From Bdellovibrio sp. (GTDB lineage Bacteria > Bdellovibrionota > Bdellovibrionia > Bdellovibrionales > Bdellovibrionaceae), in assembly GCA_014376435.1 (NCBI GenBank), contig JACMRL010000008.1, positions 1 to 63,643 of the forward strand: a stretch of DNA of 63,643 bases. The letters run 5' to 3'. Position numbers and translations under genes: made by a program. The notes beneath the pieces are model-generated. The model did not search any database. It saw only the letters and a program-made list of their open reading frames with translations, and was not told the DNA's origin. Below, piece after piece: positions 26,166-34,374 of the stretch (within the stretch, counting starts at the first letter, position 1; each line of letters starts with the position of its first letter).

Positions 26166-26978
26166 ATGAAGATTCATCCATCAAGTGTTATTTCATCAGA
26201 TGTCGTTCTAGATGATGATGTCGAAATTGGTCCCTATTGCAATATCCAAGGCAATGTAAGAATTGGCCAAGGAACTTTTGTAGAAGGTCACGTCACGATC
26301 GGGTCACGTTACGGCCTGGTCGAAATCGGAAAAAATAACCACATCGCTCCAGGCGCCGTTATCGGTGGCCCGCCGCAAGATATTAGTTACAAAGCTGAAC
26401 CTACAAAATTAATCATCGGCGATAACAACGTTATTCGTGAATTTTCGACCATGAATATTGCAACTAGCAAGGGAGATGGGGCAACGGTCATCGCTAATAA
26501 TTGTTATTTTATGGCTTACTCACACGTGGGACACGATTGCAAAATCGGTAGTAACGTCGTGGTTGCCAATAACTCGCACTTTGGCGGGCACTGTATCGTA
26601 GAAGATAATGTTGTCATCGGCGGAGTCTGTGCTTTTAATCAATTCTCAAAAATTGGTAAAAACTCATTCGTGGCGGGCTCAAGTATTGTTAATAAAGATA
26701 TTCTACCGTTTTCGCGGGCGCAGGGTAATTATGCCATCGTTCGTGCGACAAATAAGGTTGGGCTGTTACGTAAAGGTTTTAGTAAAGACGAAGTATCTAA
26801 TATTCATAAAGCGATTCGCATTGTGATTTTAGGTTCGGCAACTTTGGAAGAAGCTTACCAACGTATCGAAGCAGAATGTAAACCTTCGGAAAATATCGAT
26901 TACTTAGTTAATTTTATTAAAACATCTAAGCGCGGCATTGCCATTGCCAGAGGGGCTACCAGCCCCGCGGACGAGTAG
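26166..26978 (+). CDS. lpxA: UDP-GlcNAc(3N) acyltransferase LpxA
   Basis: 270 residues. Left-handed beta-helix hexapeptide repeats fill residues 1-190, with the LpxA signatures GGPPQDISYK and catalytic-His segment YSHVGHDCKIG, and a helical C-terminus (FSKDEVSNIHKAIRIV). It performs the first step of lipid A synthesis, 3-acylation of the UDP-sugar. Because a GnnA-like gene follows directly, its substrate may be the 3-amino sugar UDP-GlcNAc3N, giving an amide rather than an ester. No lpxD or fabZ gene is adjacent. Confidence 0.93.
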   Translation: MKIHPSSVISSDVVLDDDVEIGPYCNIQGNVRIGQGTFVEGHVTIGSRYGLVEIGKNNHIAPGAVIGGPPQDISYKAEPTKLIIGDNNVIREFSTMNIATSKGDGATVIANNCYFMAYSHVGHDCKIGSNVVVANNSHFGGHCIVEDNVVIGGVCAFNQFSKIGKNSFVAGSSIVNKDILPFSRAQGNYAIVRATNKVGLLRKGFSKDEVSNIHKAIRIVILGSATLEEAYQRIEAECKPSENIDYLVNFIKTSKRGIAIARGATSPADE

Positions 26979-27916
26979 TGAATAAGCTGCGTGGTGCGGT
27001 TATTGGGGTTGGTTACTTAGGCCGATTTCACGCGCAAAAAATAAACGCGCACGCCGAGGCTAACCTAGTCGGCGTTTGTGATTATTCATTCACTCAAGCG
27101 CAAACGGTCGCGGCAGAATTAGGAACCACGGCTTACCAAAAACCGGAAGAGCTTTTTGGTAAGGTTGATTTTGTTCATATTGCAGCCTCGACTCAAGCGC
27201 ATTACGATTTAGCCGCTAGTTTTTTAAATCAAAAAATTCCTGTCTTAGTAGAAAAACCAATCGCCGCCACCGTTGACCAAGCTAAAAAACTTTGTGATTT
27301 AGCCGCTAAAAATCAAACTTTGTTAACGGCGGGTCATATCGAAAGATTTAATCCGGCATTTCAATTTTTAAAAGAACGTAAAGCGGGCGCTAGTTATTTA
27401 GAAATCAATCGTTTGGCGCCATTTAAAACTCGCGGCAGCGATGTCAGCGTGCTTCATGATTTGATGATTCACGATATTGATTTAGTTAATTGGTTATTTA
27501 ACGAAAAAATTATTGATTTCGAAATCTCGGGTCGGAAATTAATCAAACCAACGTACGATGATGTTTCGGTTAGATTAAAATTAGCGAGTGGTTTACAGGT
27601 AACGATTAATAATTCCCGTGTAACTCCGCAAATCGTTAGAAATTTTCGTGTGATCAAAAAAGATGAAATTATTTATGTAAATACCGCAACTTTAGAGGCA
27701 GAAATTTTAAAACCAACTTCGGCCGACCCTTTTCATGAAGTTGAAAAACTTCAATTACCGAAGGCTGATTCTTTAGCCTTAGAAGTAGATCACTTTATTC
27801 AATGTTTATTAGGACGTAAGCAGTTAGCGATCACCGCTCAGGAAGCCACATTTGCTTTAGAGATGATCGAAAACTTTATTACAAAGTTAGATTCACAAGC
27901 GAAGGCTTTTGCGTGA
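26978..27916 (+). CDS. gnnA: Gfo/Idh/MocA-family oxidoreductase, probable UDP-GlcNAc 3-dehydrogenase (GnnA-like)
   Basis: 312 residues starting at GTG, with one base shared with the lpxA stop. N-terminal Rossmann fold GVGYLGRFHAQK, the VEKPIA motif and a catalytic-region HDLMIHDIDLVNWL, as in Gfo/Idh/MocA dehydrogenases. In Acidithiobacillus and Leptospira GnnA oxidises the 3-OH of UDP-GlcNAc before transamination by GnnB, allowing amide-linked lipid A. Lying between lpxA and lpxB makes this role likely, and Bdellovibrio lipid A is reported to have a 2,3-diamino-glucose backbone. No GnnB aminotransferase is in the window. Family certain, specific function inferred. Confidence 0.8.
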   Translation: MNKLRGAVIGVGYLGRFHAQKINAHAEANLVGVCDYSFTQAQTVAAELGTTAYQKPEELFGKVDFVHIAASTQAHYDLAASFLNQKIPVLVEKPIAATVDQAKKLCDLAAKNQTLLTAGHIERFNPAFQFLKERKAGASYLEINRLAPFKTRGSDVSVLHDLMIHDIDLVNWLFNEKIIDFEISGRKLIKPTYDDVSVRLKLASGLQVTINNSRVTPQIVRNFRVIKKDEIIYVNTATLEAEILKPTSADPFHEVEKLQLPKADSLALEVDHFIQCLLGRKQLAITAQEATFALEMIENFITKLDSQAKAFA

Positions 27917-29055
27917 AACCCCAAATTATGATCGTCGCAGCCGAAGCCTCAAGCGCACACTATGCCTTGAAGTTGATGCAATTTTGGAAAGCCCAAGGAA
28001 AAGACTACAGCTACTTTGGCGTAGGTTCTGATGCGATGGAAGCAGAAGGTTTTGAGCGCTTAGGTAAATCAGAAGAGATGGCGGTTGTCGGAGCTGCAGA
28101 AATTTTTGCTCATTTTTCCGAGCTAAAGAGCGTTTTTAATTCCTTAGTTGAACAAGCGCGCATTCGTAAACCCAATGTGGTGGTCGTGATGGATTATCCC
28201 GAGTTTAATTTATATTTATCTAGAAAATTACACGCGATGGGAATTAAAGTTTATTATTATATCTCTCCGCAGGTTTGGGCTTGGCGCAAAAGCCGGGTTG
28301 AAACGATTAAAAAGTTTTGTGAAAAGGCATTTTTACTTTTTCCATTCGAAGTTGATTTTTATAAATCTCGAGATGTGCCTTATGAATTCGTTGGCCATCC
28401 TTTGTTAGACGAGATGGATCCTAACTTAATTGATCCGGTTAAAATTCAATATCAAAAAGAAAAGTTTGGTATTAAAAAAACAGAAAAATTATTAGCTTTA
28501 ATGCCCGGTTCCCGACGGGGAGAGCTTGATCAGCATTTAGATATTCAGCTTGAAGTTGCTCGCCGACTACTCGTCAAACACGAGCATTTGCGATTAGTTA
28601 TTTTTGTTGCACCGACGATTCGTAAAGTTGAAATGATTGCGCGTTTAGAAAATTTCAAATCCCCTTACATCCTTTTACAAGACGACCCGAATAAAATGAT
28701 CAGCTTAGCCGACTACGTTTTAGTTGCTTCAGGTACGGCGACTTTGATGGTTGGGTTATTGCAAAAGCCGATGGTTATTATGTACCGAGTTAAATGGTTA
28801 ACCGGAGTTTTTGGCCGCATGTTAGTTCGAGTTAAATTTTTCGGTTTAGTGAATTTAATTTTAGACCGCGAAGTCGTGCCCGAAAGAAAATTAGCTGAAG
28901 CCAACCCTAATGAATTAACACGTTTGATGGATCGATTTATTTCTGATCCAGTCTATACACAGGAAACGATTGAAGCTTTAAAGCAATTACCACATTTCTT
29001 AGGAGAAAAAGGAGCAACGGCTCGGGTGGCAAGTTCTTTAGAAAAGCATTTATGA
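27913..29055 (+). CDS. lpxB: Lipid A disaccharide synthase LpxB
   Basis: 380 residues, GTG start overlapping the previous stop by 4 nt. GT19 features: N-terminal VAAEASSAHYALKLM, YYISPQVWAWRKSR, GHPLLDEM, LMPGSRRGE and ASGTATLMVGLLQKPMVIMYR. It condenses UDP-2,3-diacyl-sugar with lipid X to form the tetra-acyl disaccharide at the inner membrane. Confidence 0.95.
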   Translation: MKPQIMIVAAEASSAHYALKLMQFWKAQGKDYSYFGVGSDAMEAEGFERLGKSEEMAVVGAAEIFAHFSELKSVFNSLVEQARIRKPNVVVVMDYPEFNLYLSRKLHAMGIKVYYYISPQVWAWRKSRVETIKKFCEKAFLLFPFEVDFYKSRDVPYEFVGHPLLDEMDPNLIDPVKIQYQKEKFGIKKTEKLLALMPGSRRGELDQHLDIQLEVARRLLVKHEHLRLVIFVAPTIRKVEMIARLENFKSPYILLQDDPNKMISLADYVLVASGTATLMVGLLQKPMVIMYRVKWLTGVFGRMLVRVKFFGLVNLILDREVVPERKLAEANPNELTRLMDRFISDPVYTQETIEALKQLPHFLGEKGATARVASSLEKHL

Positions 29056-30026
29056 TGCTAAAACCGTTTGAAGCCTTTTATCAATTAGCCTCGGCCGCCA
29101 AGAACTATCTTTATGAAAAAGAATTTTTTAAATCACTACATTTAAATGCCTCGGTTATTTCTATAGGTAATTTATCGTTCGGTGGCACGGGTAAAACTCC
29201 ATGCATTGAATTTTTAGCAAATGAGTTGTCGAGGGGATTTAAAGTGGCAGTGGTTTGTCGTAGTTACAAAGCTAGGCTTACGGCACCAGCAAAAGTTGAC
29301 TTAAGTAATCCACAAAAAACTGAAATTTACGGGGATGAAGCCTGTTTATTACAAAAAAAATTACCGCAGTGCCAGGTATGGTCTGGCCCGGTTAAGTTTT
29401 TAACCGCCCAAGCGGCAGATTTAGAACATCCAGATTTAATCTTAATTGATGATGGATTTAGTCATCGGCAACTTCAACGTGATTTCGATTTAGTTTTATT
29501 TGACACCTCTTATTCAAATCAAGATTACTTTCGTGAAAGCTTAGAAAGTTTAAAACGTGCACACGCAATTTTATTAACTAAAACACATGCTTCTTCTCCA
29601 GAGTTGATCGAAGCTGCGAAATTAAAAATTTTAAAATATGCGCCTCAATTAGAGCGTTCAATTTTTTTGTCTAAAACTGAAACGTTGATTGAAGTATCGA
29701 CTGAAGCACCGATTTTCTTATTTTGTGGTTTGGCAAAACCGATGTCATTTCGCACTAGTATTCATAATCTAGGTTATGAAGTTTCTAAGTTTAGATCTTT
29801 TAGTGACCACTTTTCTTATCCGCTGGCGGCCCAGAAAGAGATTCTAAAAGAGTATACAGAATTAAAAAAGCAGATTCCCCATCTGAAACTAGTTACAACT
29901 GAAAAAGATTTTGTAAAACTAACAGATAGCGATTTGTTAAAAGTAGTAATTGTGGCAAAGCATAAAATGTTACTAAGTGATAAAGACAAAGTAGGGCTAC
30001 TTGAAAAAATTAGGACAAATTTGTAG
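29052..30026 (+). CDS. lpxK: Tetraacyldisaccharide 4'-kinase LpxK
   Basis: 324 residues, ATGA overlap with lpxB. Contains the P-loop GNLSFGGTGKTP, GDEACLLQKK and LILIDDGFSHRQLQRDFDLVLFD, all typical of LpxK. It phosphorylates the 4' position of the lipid A disaccharide. In Bdellovibrio lipid A the phosphates are reported to be replaced by mannose, so the product phosphate may be removed or substituted later. Confidence 0.93.
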   Translation: MMLKPFEAFYQLASAAKNYLYEKEFFKSLHLNASVISIGNLSFGGTGKTPCIEFLANELSRGFKVAVVCRSYKARLTAPAKVDLSNPQKTEIYGDEACLLQKKLPQCQVWSGPVKFLTAQAADLEHPDLILIDDGFSHRQLQRDFDLVLFDTSYSNQDYFRESLESLKRAHAILLTKTHASSPELIEAAKLKILKYAPQLERSIFLSKTETLIEVSTEAPIFLFCGLAKPMSFRTSIHNLGYEVSKFRSFSDHFSYPLAAQKEILKEYTELKKQIPHLKLVTTEKDFVKLTDSDLLKVVIVAKHKMLLSDKDKVGLLEKIRTNL

Positions 30027-30885
30027 TTACATAATTGCTTTCATATGGCGTTTTCTGCCGTGGAAAGTAAATGAATTCTTAGGCCGCTTTTTAGCGTTTC
30101 TGTGGATTGACGTATTTGGCATACGTCGTAAAGTCATCGATGAGAATTTAGAAATTGCTTTTCCCGGTATGTCGCCCGCTGAAAAAACAAGTGTGGCGCG
30201 GGCTGCCATGGTTTCGCTATGTCGTAGTTTTTTCGACGTGATGAAAATTCCTTCTTTAAATCGCGATTGGATTGAAAAAAATATTATTTTTGAGGGTCTG
30301 GATGATTTCAAAAAAAACAAACTTGAAAACCAGGGAGTTTTGTTTTTAACCTTGCATCTAGGTAGTGGAGATTTAGGAGCCGCCATTATTAGTAAGATGG
30401 TTATGCCGACAACCTTAATTACGAAACATTTTAAGAATCAATTTTTGGATTCGTTCTGGTTTGGTTTACGCGGTCGTAGTGAAACTGAATTTATTGATGC
30501 CCACGGCAAAAAAAACGCATTCGAAATTTTAGGCGCTTTAAAAAAGAACCGTGGGATTTTTTTTGTACTAGACCAATTTATGGGTAAACCTTTTGGGGTC
30601 GAAACTAGCTTTTTTGGAGTCAAGACGGGGACCGCCTACGGACTAGCCCTTTTTGCCAAAAAAACTAAATTGCCAGTTGTGCCAATTTATACTTTTTGGG
30701 ATGACAACCAAAAATTGCATATTTGCTTTAGCCCCGCGATTGATTTGACCGCCGAATTCAGTGACACTGGTAGCGACACTCATGAGCTTACGACCGATCG
30801 TTTTAACCGCGAGCTTGAACGCATAATCACCGCCCATCCCCGTCACTGGATGTGGGTTCACAGAAGATGGAAAACGTTTGAATGA
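30001..30885 (+). CDS. Lipid A biosynthesis acyltransferase (LpxL/HtrB family)
   Basis: 294 residues with a TTG start at 30001 that overlaps lpxK by 26 nt. N-terminal membrane-associated helix (IIAFIWRFLPWKVNEF), the HxxxxD catalytic motif in TLHLGSGDLG, a FVLDQFMGKPFGVETSFFG segment and the terminal HPRHWMWVHRRWK typical of LpxL/LpxM. It adds secondary acyl chains to lipid A. Confidence 0.92.
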   Translation: MKKLGQICSYIIAFIWRFLPWKVNEFLGRFLAFLWIDVFGIRRKVIDENLEIAFPGMSPAEKTSVARAAMVSLCRSFFDVMKIPSLNRDWIEKNIIFEGLDDFKKNKLENQGVLFLTLHLGSGDLGAAIISKMVMPTTLITKHFKNQFLDSFWFGLRGRSETEFIDAHGKKNAFEILGALKKNRGIFFVLDQFMGKPFGVETSFFGVKTGTAYGLALFAKKTKLPVVPIYTFWDDNQKLHICFSPAIDLTAEFSDTGSDTHELTTDRFNRELERIITAHPRHWMWVHRRWKTFE

Positions 30886-31901
30886 AAAATTTAATTAAAG
30901 TCCTCACTTTATCATTATTTATTTTTGGTTGTTCACATAATTTTCTTAAATACGAAAAAGCGGCCGAACTAGAGCAAAATGCTGAATTCGAAAAAAAGGT
31001 ACAAATTAAAGAAGTTTCCTTAGAGGTGCCGCCCTTGGCCGCCGAAGTAAAATTGGAGGCACCTCCGCCTAAGGTAGCGCCCCTTAAAAAAGGTGGGGTA
31101 AAAAAAGCTTCTAAAAAGTCTACATCCACGCAAGTTGCTGATCTAAACGTACGTCAACCCGCTATTGAAGATAGCGAAGGTTTTAACGTTTCGCGACGCC
31201 CGTTGGTTGATCCGTTTAAAGTCGGTGAAAAAGTAGTGCACTCGGTTAGTTATTTCGGTGCGCAAGCGGGAACATTAACATTTTCAGTTAAACCCTTCGT
31301 TGAAGTGAACGGTAAGAAGTCATATAATTTTGTAACCGATATTAAATCAAGTTCATTATTTTCAAGTTTTTATTCAGTTGATGATCAGGTTGAAACTTAC
31401 GTTGATTTTGAACAACTAGTGCCGCATGTGTTCAAGTTAAAAATTAAAGAATCTGGACAACTGAAAGAAGCTAGATCTTACTTTGATCAACAGGGTCTCA
31501 AGGCCAGCTATTGGGAAAAAAAATACACCGAAAAAAATGGTCATGAAGAGAAAAAGCTAGATTGGGAATTATTGCCATTTTCACAGAATGCATTTAGCTC
31601 CGTTTATTATATGCGGATCTTTAAATGGAATGTCGGCCAAGAGTACGCATTTCGCGTTTCAGATGATGGAAAAAATATTATTTTTAAAGGTAAAGCTTTA
31701 GAGAAAACAAAGTTAATCACCAACGCTGGAGAATTTGACGCAATTAAAATTAAAGCCGAGATTGTTTCACGTGGAGCTTTAACCCAAACGGGTGATATGT
31801 ATATTTGGATTTCAGCTGATGAACACAAGTATATCTTACGCATTGAAGCTAAGATTAAAATCGGGACTTTAGTTACTGAAGTCGAGAAAATTACGCCTTG
31901 A
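30882..31901 (+). CDS. DUF3108 lipoprotein
   Basis: 339 residues. Lipoprotein signal peptide with lipobox IFGC (Cys about 17). A low-complexity Lys/Pro/Glu linker to about residue 90 is followed by a DUF3108-type beta domain (GEKVVHSVSYFGAQAGTLTFSV and a DMYIWISADEHKYILRIEAKIKIG tail). ATGA overlap with the acyltransferase gene. DUF3108 proteins are periplasmic and often neighbour envelope-biogenesis genes; an outer-membrane-facing role is inferred. Specific function unknown. Confidence 0.8.
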   Translation: MKNLIKVLTLSLFIFGCSHNFLKYEKAAELEQNAEFEKKVQIKEVSLEVPPLAAEVKLEAPPPKVAPLKKGGVKKASKKSTSTQVADLNVRQPAIEDSEGFNVSRRPLVDPFKVGEKVVHSVSYFGAQAGTLTFSVKPFVEVNGKKSYNFVTDIKSSSLFSSFYSVDDQVETYVDFEQLVPHVFKLKIKESGQLKEARSYFDQQGLKASYWEKKYTEKNGHEEKKLDWELLPFSQNAFSSVYYMRIFKWNVGQEYAFRVSDDGKNIIFKGKALEKTKLITNAGEFDAIKIKAEIVSRGALTQTGDMYIWISADEHKYILRIEAKIKIGTLVTEVEKITP

Positions 31902-32953
31902 ACGTGCAAGCCAATGTTGTCATTCAAACAGCTTTCTTAGGCGATTTAATTTTATCGATCCCTTTATTTAAGCGGCTGAAAGAGACCCAACCAAAATTAT
32001 CTTTGATCGTGGTTTGCAAAAAGGGTTTAGGCGATTTTTTAATTCAAGAAAAAATTGCTGATCAATGCATTGAAATCACCAAAGGTGATAAAAAAAGTTA
32101 CCAGACCGCATTAAATATTTTAGAGAAATTTGAAATTGAAAATATTTATTGTGTACATCGCTCTATACGAAGTCTTTTATTTGCGGCACAAATTCGGGCT
32201 AAGAAAAAAATTGGGTTTTCTTCATTCTTTGGTTTTTGGGTTTTTGACGATCAAGTTGATTTTGCCGATGAATGGCCGGAAGTTTTAAGAATTATAAAAA
32301 TTCTTGAGACGACTGATACAGTTATTTATAAAAGTTTAAGTAATGTTAACTGGGAAAATTTAAATGATCCTAATGCCGATGGTGTACTACCTTCCGTTCC
32401 AGATATTTTTGCATTCAAGAAAAAATATATATCCAAAGTACCCACAAAAAAAATAGCTTTATTTCCGGGTAGCGTGTGGGCCACTAAAAAATGGACTGAA
32501 GCAGGGTTTGTAGCGGTGGCAAATTTTTTTCTTAAAGAAGGCTACACGGTAGATTTAATGGGCGGCCCAGATGAAAAACAGCTTTGCGAACAGATTGCCA
32601 GCGCGGCACCCCAGGCGACACTATGGGCCGGTCGTTTATCGATTGCTGAATCTGTTCAGGCCATTGCTAATTATGATTTAGTTATTTGTAATGATAGTGC
32701 GGCAGCGCACATGGCTTCTTATCAATGCACTCCCGTGTTGACGATCTTTGGACCCACAACTTTAAATTTGGGCTTCAGACCCTGGAGTAATTCCGCAATC
32801 ATCGTTGAGAATAATGGATTGGATTGTAGACCTTGCGGTAAACATGGTCATCAAAAGTGTCCGTTGGGGCATCATAATTGTATGAATTTAATTGGGCCGC
32901 AGCAGGTGATCGATGCGGCCTTATTTCTGATTTCTAAATCTTATTCGGCATAA
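31898..32953 (+). CDS. Glycosyltransferase family 9 (heptosyltransferase-like)
   Basis: 351 residues, probably TTG-started at 31898 (4-nt overlap). GT9 features: VVIQTAFLGDLILSIPLFKRL at the N-terminus, ALFPGSVWATKKWTEAGF, the NDSAAAHMASYQCTPVLTIFGPTT acceptor-site motif and a Cys-rich end (CRPCGKHGHQKCPLGHHNCM) seen in WaaF-like enzymes. It likely adds heptose or another sugar to the LPS core. Its 3' end overlaps the convergent sigma54 regulator gene by 13 bp. Confidence 0.9.
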   Translation: MNVQANVVIQTAFLGDLILSIPLFKRLKETQPKLSLIVVCKKGLGDFLIQEKIADQCIEITKGDKKSYQTALNILEKFEIENIYCVHRSIRSLLFAAQIRAKKKIGFSSFFGFWVFDDQVDFADEWPEVLRIIKILETTDTVIYKSLSNVNWENLNDPNADGVLPSVPDIFAFKKKYISKVPTKKIALFPGSVWATKKWTEAGFVAVANFFLKEGYTVDLMGGPDEKQLCEQIASAAPQATLWAGRLSIAESVQAIANYDLVICNDSAAAHMASYQCTPVLTIFGPTTLNLGFRPWSNSAIIVENNGLDCRPCGKHGHQKCPLGHHNCMNLIGPQQVIDAALFLISKSYSA

Positions 32954-34362
32954 TCTTTAACGTTAATCGAATATTTTCTAATTTTTCTTAGCAAAGTATT
33001 TTTAGGAATGTTTGCCTGAGCCACCGTTTGATTGATTTTACCTTTATTGGCCTTAAGCGCGCTGACAATAAAATCTTTTTCGGCTTGTTCTTTGTAAATT
33101 TCAAAATCTAAAGGTCCCGATAAATTTTGTGAGCTAAGACCAGCATTCATAGCCGTTGGCGCTATTGGTTTAGAGGCAATGTACTTTATTTGGTCGGGCA
33201 GACTAGAAGTTGTCATGGTCATTGAAGATTCCACGATAAAAGCGCGCTCGATCACATTTTCTAACTCGCGGATGTTCCCGGGCCAGCGATATTTTTTCAT
33301 CAGCTCAAGACATTCAGACTCGATATCTAAAATATTTTTATTATGCTCTTTAGAGAACTTTTGTAGAAAAGTTGCTACTAATACGGGAATATCATCGGGA
33401 CGTTCACGCAAGGGCGGAATAAAAATAGGCATAACATTTAAACGATAAAAAAGATCTTCACGGAAATCTTGGGTCTCCATCATTTTTTCTAAATTTCGAT
33501 TGGTTGCGGCGATGATGCGCGCATTTGTTTTTACTTCGCGGTTACTGCCCACCGGCGTAAATTTTTTCTCTTGTAATGCGCGAAGTAATTTAACCTGCAT
33601 CTCGGGTTTTAGCTCTCCGATTTCGTCTAGAAATAAAGTGCCGTTGTTAGCTAATTGGAATTTCCCGATTTTTCTTTCGATGGCACCAGTGAAAGCGCCT
33701 TTTTCGTGGCCGAAGAATTCACTCTCCATTAAGTTTTCTGGAATGGCTCCACAGTTCACCGCGACAAACGCACCACTTTTACGGGGGGAATTGAAATGGA
33801 TCGCTTTAGCAACTAATTCTTTACCCGTACCATTTTCACCGCGCACCAGAACAGTGGTTTCAACTTTACAAAGTTTATAGATTAAATTGAAAACTTCTTT
33901 CATCTTTGTATTATTACCAACAATTTCACTATCAATGTCGTCATCAAAAATAGGATTTGAAGCGCTTAGGTTAGAGACCATTTCTAAAGCTTCTAAGCTT
34001 TTTTTAACGATGTCGGTTAATTTTTCTGGGCTAACTGGTTTTTCTAAATAATCGTAAGCGCCTTCCTTAATGGCGGTGATCGCATCATTTAAGTTAGAGT
34101 GCGCCGTCATAATCACCACAAAAGTGCGTGGATCGTGCTCTTTGATCTGTGTTAAAGCTTCAAGGCCATTCATTTCGGGCATGCGAACGTCCATCAAAAT
34201 TAAATCGAAGAATTGAGCCTTCACTTTATCTAAAGCTTCGCGCCCGTTGCTGGCTTCTTCGATTTCGAAGTGTACCTGCATATTGGTATTTTTTAAAATC
34301 GAGACGACTGATTTTCTAAGCTCTAGTTCATCATCTACAATTAAAGTTCTTAAGTTCATCAT
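32941..34362 (-). CDS. Sigma54-dependent response regulator (NtrC family)
   Basis: 473 residues: receiver domain (about 1-120; phospho-Asp in LILMDVRMPEMNG, Lys in EKPVS), AAA+ domain (about 150-390) with Walker A GENGTGKE, sigma54-contacting GAFTGA, and Walker B LFLDEIGEL, then a C-terminal Fis-type HTH (AQANIPKNTLLRKIRKY). It is encoded 12 bp downstream of the CHASE2 kinase, so the two form a cognate pair. Targets are unknown. Confidence 0.94.
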   Translation of the reverse strand: MMNLRTLIVDDELELRKSVVSILKNTNMQVHFEIEEASNGREALDKVKAQFFDLILMDVRMPEMNGLEALTQIKEHDPRTFVVIMTAHSNLNDAITAIKEGAYDYLEKPVSPEKLTDIVKKSLEALEMVSNLSASNPIFDDDIDSEIVGNNTKMKEVFNLIYKLCKVETTVLVRGENGTGKELVAKAIHFNSPRKSGAFVAVNCGAIPENLMESEFFGHEKGAFTGAIERKIGKFQLANNGTLFLDEIGELKPEMQVKLLRALQEKKFTPVGSNREVKTNARIIAATNRNLEKMMETQDFREDLFYRLNVMPIFIPPLRERPDDIPVLVATFLQKFSKEHNKNILDIESECLELMKKYRWPGNIRELENVIERAFIVESSMTMTTSSLPDQIKYIASKPIAPTAMNAGLSSQNLSGPLDFEIYKEQAEKDFIVSALKANKGKINQTVAQANIPKNTLLRKIRKYSINVKDYAE

Positions 34363-34374
34363 AATTACTCCGAT

